64,000 nucleotides of DNA. Source: Botryosphaeria dothidea (lineage: Eukaryota; Ascomycota; Dothideomycetes; Botryosphaeriales; Botryosphaeriaceae). Shown one piece after another: positions 56,401 to 64,000 of this stretch. Location of the stretch: contig WWBZ02000022.1 of NCBI GenBank assembly GCA_011503125.2, positions 806,001 through 870,000 of the forward strand. The letters run 5' to 3'. The translations under genes were made by a program, and so were the position numbers. Under the pieces are notes generated by a model that was not told the origin of the DNA, searched no databases, and saw only the letters and a program-made list of their open reading frames with translations. Numbering within the stretch: position 1 is the first letter of the stretch; the number at the start of each line of letters is the position of its first letter.

Positions 56401-59369
56401 TCTTATGCTTCTCCGGCACGTCTCTCAATGCGTCGTTCGTATCTTCGCCGCGGCTCCCCGAACGGTTCGGAGCGTCTGATGGCCAGCTCGCTTGCCTTGG
56501 CTTCGCTGTCCGGATCTTCATGGCCTAGCGACCTTTTCTCAAGGGCGAAGTGCGCAAGCCCTGATCGCCACGACTCGCCTGCACATGCGTCATGCAACTA
56601 TTCATAGGAGACGAGTTCCACCCAACTTCCCCTCCTAGAACCACAAACGTACGTGTTCATGGCGTAAGCGCTCGCATTGTTTCTTCGCCGAAGTTGATCG
56701 TATTGGGATGATCATTCACACTCTCGTGCAATGCATGGTGTGAATGGCGAGGGCATGAATGGACATGACTAGCTACAAATCCTCCCATGGCAGATTGTGA
56801 CGTTCATCAGTCTTGCCATATGGCGCTTTTCGGCCGAGTGGAAGGCTATTACTAACCACCTCTGAAATCACACTTTAACTTCACAGAGATTGGACTTACC
56901 ACAGAGCTGGGGCTAAAGGCTTCTAGATCTTATGTGCCTAGAGAAGCGCTAGTGAAAGTGTCTCTGGCGAAAGAGGCCAGATACACGATCACTCCGCCCT
57001 GCATCTAAGTGAGTTCCGGCTTTTTTCGATCTTGAAGCTCTTGTCACACTTCCAGAATCTCTATATGATCATTTGCTATGATATTACAACGAATATTAGT
57101 TCGCTTGTTGAAGTTCGATACAACATACAAGTCACACATTCGAGTTTTGTTCCAGCAATGGATCCGTTCACTGAGTATTGGAATGCATCATGTTTGCCGC
57201 AGCTCAGGAGCTTGACCCTGCGATGCAATGCTGTTCTTCACAAACCCATTCCCTGTCAACGTCACATTCTTTTCTATCAAATAGACCCCGCTTAAAAGCT
57301 ATCATCGACTTGGACATTCAGACTTGGCGCTTCTCAGAATCTTAATTGGTCAACGAGCCCAAAACATTTGCGTTTTAGAACGCATAGCAAAGCCGATGTC
57401 ACCGGTGCCCTAGTCCAAACACTATACGTATCTGCCATCACCGTCCCGTTCTTGCATAGCACACAGACGTCACACCTCCAGATTCTCATTCGTTACCGAC
57501 CTAAACCAGAGCCCTACTCAGAAGGTTGGCCCTGTCTGACACGTCGGCAACTTGCTACTCGTTGTTCGTCTCACGTCACGAAGTTTCGGGCAGCCGCGGC
57601 GGCGACAGAGCAACTAGATTCCAAAACTCTCATTGCATGATACTTTTCTCACTCGTTCCGATAGGGTTGCCATCCCAAGACCGGACGAACTACGACGCAA
57701 AAAGAACCTAAACAGGGCTTCGAGAAGCTCCGTTCGAAACCGCCAAAACATCAAACCTTGACTCACCTTTTCCTCTTCAAACTCCGCGAACCGGGATTTT
57801 GCTGGTCAAGGGACGATACGTACCTTTTCTTGGTAGATCCCCTCGCTGGTAGCCAACCGGAAGCCCATCCTACTAGCCGCCCTACATTCCGCATTTCCGC
57901 CCACCACCGCCGCCTGTCGTCCCGACCTCCCGCCGGAGGCAAGGAAGACGGGACGCGCATACAGCGCACTCACACACCTCAAGAGTTTTTCACTCGACGA
58001 ACCGAAAAAGAAAGCAAGATCGCCCGTGTCTTCAACAATATTACGACAAAACGAATTACACAACAGACGGCGTCTGCCGTCGCCTTTTCGGCGGTCGAAC
58101 TACAAAAAGTGGTGAGCTTGTAACCCTACCACGAAATTCGATTCGTAGGGCATGACGCGTCATCCACTCAGAAAATGTGCTCAGCATTCCTTCCTTCGTG
58201 CCCTCGCACTCAACCACTCAAAAACATGCAAACGCAATTTGTTGCCCCTCCGTGACTCCTATCTACAGGAAGAGAAGAAGAAAGGGAAAAAGAAAGAAAG
58301 ATTCTTCTGACATACCTGCAAAGACAATCCTCTACCTCTGCATTATTGCCCTGTACATTCAACGCTTAAAGTAAGGTGGCCAAGCGGAACGTGGCACCAA
58401 TAGGCGCCCTCACGCATTTCCCGCCCGTCTTTCATTGGCGGGGTACAAATAATTCCACAACGGTCAAGTTGCAAGGCCAGGTTTAAGCACTGGTCATTCG
58501 AGCGGACATGGATGAGCCTCATGCAGCCATAGAAGTGAGGGCAGAGAAAATATGCCAGGCCCATTACCAGGATTTCAAGTCAAGGAGGGCGTCCTGTTAC
58601 GACCACGACCAAGCAAGGCAGAGAAGGAAGGCGGTGGCTTGGTGCCAGTGGCGTAGGGCTGAAAAATCCGTTGGCGGGCGGGGTCTGACTATTGAATTAT
58701 TGCCGGCGCAGGATCGTGCGTGCGCCGTGATAGTGGGGGGGACGATAGCATCGCCCATGATGAGAGAAGAAATCAAGACTTCTAATTGACTTTGTGCGGC
58801 TGAAAGGATCAACTCAAAAGTTTAGGTATTGTAGATCTTTCAGCTTCCCACTGCTTGGCGGGGAGCCGGTGCTGTTCTCTCGTCTCGTTGGCGGTTTGGT
58901 ATTCCTTCGGAGACTACTGCGGCTTATGCGGCAAACGAATTCTCTGCGAGGCTTATGCAGTTTTTGCGTGATTACGGAGTGAGAATCTAGATCATGCTGC
59001 AGATTCGTTTGGCTTGCATGCGCTCGGCCCTCATGTGGGTGAGATTATGGAAAATATCCTTTTACGACCACATCGGCAATTGTCTTTGCGGAAAGTGTGG
59101 GACCCGGTACATGCAGTAAGAATCCTTCACGTGGCCCGAAGAAGAAATGCTGAGGACATTGCTTCGCGTTGATAAGATGTACTGTACAAAAAGACTCGTA
59201 CACACGCTGTCATGAGCAGAATAAGTAGTGACCCTCCGTCTATCCAATCATGGCCTTGGCACACGTGTGCCTGTTCTTGCCTGCCCGTATCGTAACCCAG
59301 CGCCAGAACTCCCGTCATTGATATGCATTGCATCCTTTTGGCAATGGTCGTCACTTCTAAGCTGTTGGA
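53451..59369. other. 5.9-kb region without a supportable gene
   Basis: This is by far the longest gene-free stretch here. 53451-54100 is ordinary upstream sequence of the mucin gene. About 54150-55750 is very GC-rich and opens many long but meaningless frames on both strands (for example 54033-54881 minus), rich in Arg/Ala/Ser/Pro with no motif. About 56600-57400 is more A/T-rich. 58268-58300 is a purine run (GAAGAAGAAAGGGAAAAAG). I find no tRNA, repeat family or conserved domain. A long 5' untranslated region or regulatory domain of the mucin gene, a non-coding transcript, or an old decayed element are all possible. Confidence 0.4.
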
Positions 59370-60834
59370 TCACCTCACACGAGCGACGTAATCCTCCTCC
59401 GCTGGCGAAATTGAGGCTGTCTCGATCTTTCCAACCTCATCATCGCTGGAGCTATCACCATCGACGCTCTCAGCCTCCGGCATCGTCCCCACCTTCTCCG
59501 GATCATGCATCGTATGCACTGTGCCCTTCCTAGCTAGGAAATCCTCCGTGCGAAGTCCTCTCACTTCTTCCGGATTCACGCCGCGCAACGGGTCCCCGCG
59601 ATTCTTGCGCTCCTTGATGTACTCGCGTACCGGGCACATAGCGGCATCACGGCAAGCCTCCTTGATATCACTACCACTCATGCCCGCAGAAACGCGGACG
59701 AGGTAGTCGAGATCGAAGTTCACACGGTCGATTTTGGTGTCCTTTAGGATGAGCTTGAAGATGCCGCGGCGTTGGTGAGCAGAGGGGAGAGACACAGGGA
59801 ACTTCTTGGGCATGCGACGAAGGATCGCTTCGTCAATATCTTGAATGCGGTTGGTAGCTCCCAGGATGCAGATGCGCTGGGGCATTCCCGAAGCATTCGT
59901 AGAAGCAAGGCCATCCCAGTGTGTCATGAATCTATAGGGTGTCAGCCTCAAGAACGAAGCAACTCTTACTGCTTCCGTCTCGACACTTACTCTGCCTTGA
60001 CCATGCCACTAGCCTCATGCTCGCCGCTCCTTCTTTGGCCAAGCACAGCGTCAATCTCATCAATGAAGACGATAGTAGGCTGGAGCTTGCGGGCCAGCGA
60101 GAAGACGGCGCTAACCAGCTTGTTCGAGTCACCGTACCATTTCTCCGTCAGGGTTGAAATGTGCAGGTTGATGAAGCATGCTCCACTCTCATGAGCAAGA
60201 GCCTTGGCAAGCATAGTCTTTCCACAGCCAGGCGGGCCGTACAGCAGCACGCCCGACGGCGCTGACAGCAACGAAGAGGTATGGCCATAAAGGTGGGGCA
60301 GCGTGAGAGGATAAATGACAGACTCCTTGAGCTCCTCGATAATATCTTCCAAGCCGCCGATATCTGGAATAGGGTATCAGCTCGAGCACAAGCGCGTGCA
60401 TTGATAAGTCTTCTCCATACCATCGAATGTTACGGGTATCTCTTCGGGCGCAACAACCTCCATGGCAATCGACTGCTCGTAGGGAGTGAGAACGAGCTCG
60501 TCCCGATGCAGTCGCTGTCTGATGCTGTCCTGCTCCTCATCGTCCTCTTCCTCTTCCTGCCTTGCCAGTATGCCCTTTAGCTTGCGGTTGGCGGCGATGG
60601 ACTTCTGTCGTGCTTCTTCCTTGGAGGCAGCGTCGGGATCAAGTCGCGAGAGGAGGTTGCGGACGACAAAATACATTAACACGGGCTACATACGCCAGTC
60701 AGTAGAGTCGAGAGCGGCGGCGGCGGGCATGCACGCGGTAGGCGCGTGGCGGGGGGTGGTCTTGGACTCACGGCGGCTGTGATCATCAGCAGATCGCCCA
60801 GGTACGAGTACTTCTTCCATCCTTGGCTCGTCAT
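59370..60834 (-). CDS. MSP1: Msp1/ATAD1-type AAA ATPase of the mitochondrial outer membrane
   Basis: Four exons, 60834-60772, 60685-60421, 60363-59991 and 59931-59370, give 420 residues. A membrane anchor spans the first junction ([11 protein letters not shown]+PVLMYFVV). An acidic coiled linker follows ([12 protein letters not shown]), then the AAA domain: [19 protein letters not shown], Walker A GPPGCGKT at 152-159, pore loop [10 protein letters not shown], Walker [10 protein letters not shown] with Asp/Glu at about 211-212, sensor [19 protein letters not shown] and [14 protein letters not shown]. Msp1 extracts mislocalised tail-anchored proteins from the outer membrane and clears stalled import substrates. 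The C-terminus has an extra acidic Ser/Asp-rich tail of about 50 residues. Divergent from TIM21. Confidence 0.94.
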
Positions 60835-61082
60835 GGTGTCCTCGAGGGTGTGCACTCAGGCGTCGGCCCCAGATGCGCACGGGTGGATATGTACAGGGCG
60901 GATATGAGAGTAGGTAAAAGTGGTTGTGAACGGCACCCGACGGCGAGAGGACGCGGAGTGTCGCCGCATGTGGCTGGGGACGGGTGGCGCACGAAAAGCC
61001 GGGGTTCGGCGTCTGGGTGCGGAGCTTTGAGCGTCAAGCTTCAAGCTGCTGCTGCCCGCACCTCGCAAAACGCCCGAACAAC
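60835..61082. promoter_or_regulatory. Divergent promoter region MSP1 / TIM21
   Basis: 248 GC-rich bases between two divergent genes for mitochondrial protein handling. No TATA box is visible. Confidence 0.4.
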
Positions 61083-61997
61083 ATGGCCGCCCTCCTCCCG
61101 CGCCTGGTGCGAGTCTCGCCAATCGACGCTCTGGTACTGCCGTCACGAAATGCAGTCCGTCTGACAGCAAGCAAAGTCGCGCCTTCATGTAGACGGTACG
61201 CGACGCACAGCAGCCTCGGCGGCGCATCCAAGAGCTCCTCCACCCGCCGGCAGGTCACGGTCGCCAACGATGATGGACATGTCCGGTGGGGCGACCTCAC
61301 CGCTGGCGAGAAAGTCGCCCGCTCGACCCAGCAGTCATTCAATTTCCTAGTCGTCATCGTCGGCATTCTCGCAACGGTATGCCTCAATCTACCATCGCCT
61401 GAGCGCCTCTGACAATAGCAGGGAGCCGTCGGCTACGTCATCTACACCGAAGTCCTCTCCCCCGAAGGCACCACAAACCAATACCACCGCGCTTTGAAGA
61501 AGATCAAGGAGGACTCGAAGTGTGTGGAGCTACTTGGCGATCCGAGAAAGATTGTCGCGCGCGGAGAACAGTTCCGCAGCCGTATGGCGAGAGCATGGTC
61601 GATCACGTATGCTTGGTTACCAACACCACTTCTTATGCAAGACTGACCTCACAACAGGTCAAAGAAAGAAAAGGATCGAGCAGGCAATGAACATCTCTAC
61701 CTCCGGTTCTATGTAAGACACCCGAATGCGGCCCAGTGGCGTCATAAGCTAACATAGAAGTAGGTAGACGGTCCTCGTAACACGGGAACGGTAAATCTGC
61801 ATATGATCCAACACCCCGGGGAGTCGGAAGCCCAGTATCAGTCTTTGACCCTTGACATCCCAGGTGGGTAGTGCCGTTACCTCATTGGCAGCCGAAGCTC
61901 ACGCGTCAAAGGTCACAAGCGCATCGTGCTTGAGGATGCAGATGCTTGGGCTCCACTCAAGAAGAAGTCCAAGTTCTTTGGCGTCCGTTGGTGGTAG
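61083..61997 (+). CDS. TIM21: Tim21, TIM23 presequence translocase subunit
   Basis: Five exons, 61083-61376, 61422-61606, 61658-61712, 61764-61863 and 61912-61997, give 239 residues. The Arg-rich N-terminus (residues 1-45) is a mitochondrial presequence. A single membrane span lies near 85-105 (NFLVVIVGILAT+GAVGYVIYTEVLSP). The intermembrane-space domain has VELLGDPRKIVARGE, KEKDRAGNEHLYLRFYV+DGPRNTGTV and ends WAPLKKKSKFFGVRWW, the typical Tim21 end. Tim21 docks the TOM complex to TIM23 and couples import to the respiratory chain. Exon 3 is only 55 bases. Confidence 0.93.
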
Positions 61998-62943
61998 ATG
62001 AACGACTCACAAGGCAGATGTCGGTAGCAGCGCAGCCAATAACTGCCGCAATTTCTTCTGCGAGCCCTGCTCAGATCGTGCATCTCCCCAGCACGTCTCC
62101 ACTAGTCCCATACAAATGGGAGAGCTCCAAATTTCAATACGAAGACCCGAGCGCGCACGGTAGCCTGATTTCTCGGGTCTGCTAAAAATCCTTTGGCCGT
62201 TGGATCAGTTGCTAGCCTCCATGGATGGCAGTATTTGACGTGAGCCTCGGAGAGCCCCCGAAGATGGGTTCGTGATTTTTGGTGAATACTACCACATTTC
62301 GCGATGTAGTGGCGTATATGTCAGCGGGGCTCATTACTCGGGGGGTGGAGTTGCTGCGCAGCTTCAGCCACAGATTACGCTCAGGCGTAGACTCAGGGTC
62401 AATTCCTTGTAGTATGGACGTGGCCCAAAAAACCAATCTTTGCGGTTGAACGTTCACTTCATTTTGACGCTCATGGTTGAGCTGACCTGCTATCTACTGG
62501 GTTGGTGTTGTGTCTCTGGCTCCTAATCTTCGCATGTTTCCGACAACGATGTCGCGCCTGCCGTCAAGTGCAACCGAATATTTGGCGTCGGTCAATAATT
62601 CCGAGGTCCTACTTCTTTTTCGTTGAGCGCTCTTACCTCCCAAGTGCATGGCTCTGGGCCCCCAAAAAATGTAGATTATTCAGCTTCTGGACGAAAGACC
62701 TTGAATGAAGTGGTATCCACGCCAACGTCTACTGACTTCATCTTGACTCCGCCCCTCAACCACTTTCCCCCCTCTTATCCCTCCTCCTGCCTCTTCTTTC
62801 TATTCTTACCACCTCTAGTCCAGAATCACAAAAAGAAATACTCTCTCTGTGTTTGCCTCAACGTATACTTCAGCGTCGCTTCCAATCTAGTCAGACAGCC
62901 TCGCATTGAGTGACGGTTAATGCAATGGGCGTCATCCTCGTCC
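61998..62943. promoter_or_regulatory. TIM21 3' flank and promoter of the last gene
   Basis: 946 bases without a gene. The last 200 bases before the next ATG contain a long pyrimidine-rich tract (about 62745-62825), a common fungal promoter/5' leader feature. Confidence 0.4.
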
Positions 62944-64000
62944 ATGGAGTCGCCGCAGGCCCAAGAGCAACAACGAGCTCTCATCGAGCACATCATCTCT
63001 ACGACCAGCCTACTAGATCCAGCCGTCCTAGACGGCGACCAAGTTCACGCTCCGCAATGGACAAGCGACGGCGCCTTCTCACCGGAAGACTCTCTTCGCG
63101 CCCCGCACTTCACCCCTTCGGCAAACCAATTCGCGGAGTACATCCGACCCGGCTCTTTCGCCGGCGCATCGGTGTCTGATGGTAGTGCAAACGAGGGGTC
63201 CCGACAAATGGTAGATGGACATGTTCGAGTAGGCAGCGAACACACCCAAAGTTCGTCCGGTTTGGACATGCCGCCGCGCCTTGCGCACAATACTAGCGAA
63301 ATTTCTGTTACTGGATCTCACTATACGTCTGGACAGTCCTCAATTTCCAGCTTCGCACGTAGAGTCGCGAGGCATGGCCCAGACTTGAGACTCATCAACG
63401 CCAGTAGGACTGGAATGGCACAACGCTTTGGAGGCCAGCGGAGAAAAAGCACGGCGAGTGCACCGAGCCTCAAGAAAGTGAAGACATACGACGAACCCGA
63501 TGTCGAGATATTCGATCTTCCTCCATCAACAGAGATCCCAGAGGTTTCCCCCTCAGAATCGAAACCGCCAAACAGAGGACCCTCGTGGTTCCGGGGGTTG
63601 AGAAGACAGAGATCCGAGCCAGATAGGTCAAGAAATTCTTCGACAGGTTCTCCACCGACGTCTCCCAACATGTCTATGCATCACATTCATGTTCACTCCA
63701 ACAGCGAGAACCTTACGAGAGGGTCTAACGCATTTACGGACGACTCCCATAGCGACTACAGCCGGTCTGTTGGTGATGATCCCAAGAAGTCGACAGAATC
63801 TCCAGGACGATGCCCTAGTACGAAATCTTCGCAAACAAGGATACGGCCGAGGTTTCCGCGCTGGAAGTCGCATAGCAGCCACTTGCTTAAGCATGGCAAA
63901 CCGGCCACACCGTCACCCTCGTCGACACCAGCCAGATCTCCGCCACAAACTCCTCTTGCAAGCCCAAACAACAGTCACAAGCAGCTCTCCCTGGAATCAC
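62944..64000 (+). CDS. Hypothetical protein, N-terminal 352 residues, runs off window
   Basis: An ATG at 62944 opens a frame that stays open to the right edge without a stop. The start is MESPQAQEQQRALIEHIIST. The visible part is Ser/Pro/Arg-rich and predicted disordered, with a short conserved-looking basic patch (SSFARRVARHGPDLRLINAS, about residues 132-151) followed by FGGQRRKSTASAPSLKK and SWFRGLRRQRSE. No catalytic motif is seen. Many Ser/Thr-Pro sites suggest a phosphorylated scaffold or regulator whose defining domain lies beyond the window. I cannot name the family. Confidence 0.7.
   Translation, partial: MESPQAQEQQRALIEHIISTTSLLDPAVLDGDQVHAPQWTSDGAFSPEDSLRAPHFTPSANQFAEYIRPGSFAGASVSDGSANEGSRQMVDGHVRVGSEHTQSSSGLDMPPRLAHNTSEISVTGSHYTSGQSSISSFARRVARHGPDLRLINASRTGMAQRFGGQRRKSTASAPSLKKVKTYDEPDVEIFDLPPSTEIPEVSPSESKPPNRGPSWFRGLRRQRSEPDRSRNSSTGSPPTSPNMSMHHIHVHSNSENLTRGSNAFTDDSHSDYSRSVGDDPKKSTESPGRCPSTKSSQTRIRPRFPRWKSHSSHLLKHGKPATPSPSSTPARSPPQTPLASPNNSHKQLSLES

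Overview
The window is nuclear DNA of a filamentous ascomycete (Pezizomycotina; Dothideomycetes is my best guess, inferred only from overall gene style). Genes are split by short introns of about 48-75 bases with GTATGT/GTAAGT-type donors, CTAAC-like branch points and CAG/TAG acceptors. The products are standard fungal proteins such as Atp19, Atp23, Tim21, Msp1, fused LeuC-LeuD isopropylmalate dehydratase, Seh1, Alg7, Mcd4, Sec27, Cdc73, Tip41, Ecm11 and an Msb2-type mucin. I saw no tRNA, rRNA, CRISPR array or intact transposon.

Layout. 1-2.77 kb: a decayed NLR-like NACHT-ankyrin gene (minus strand, runs off the left edge). 2.98-11.05 kb: dense housekeeping block of MTP18-like, ATP19, glutamate 5-kinase, ATP23, Aurora kinase and TIP41. 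11.9-15.0 kb: a small hypothetical gene and a secreted carboxylesterase. 15.5-25.8 kb: SEH1, ALG7, an ECM11-domain gene, an F-box gene and LEU1. 26.3-33.0 kb: an accessory block with a frameshifted transcription-factor-like gene, an intact short-chain dehydrogenase, an amine oxidase carrying two in-frame stops and an intact sugar O-acetyltransferase. 33.4-35.7 kb: a proline-rich membrane-tailed protein. 36.7-48.7 kb: CDC73, a mitochondrial-type phosphopantetheinyl transferase, a GH43 enzyme, MCD4 and SEC27. 49.8-53.5 kb: MSB2-like mucin. 53.5-59.4 kb: almost 6 kb with no gene I can support. 59.4-64 kb: MSP1, TIM21 and the 5' part of an unrecognised gene that runs off the right edge.

Themes. 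Eight pairs of genes are head to head over 200-600 bases, so shared promoters are common. Six genes act in or on mitochondria (MTP18-like, ATP19, ATP23, PptB-like, MSP1, TIM21) and several others serve secretion or surface functions (ALG7, MCD4, SEC27, MSB2). The least ordinary parts are the two degenerate regions: the NLR relic, which contains a tyrosine-every-five-residues repeat insert, and the partly pseudogenised 26-33 kb block. Exon boundaries were worked out by eye from splice signals and reading-frame continuity; family assignments come from recognised motifs, not from searches.
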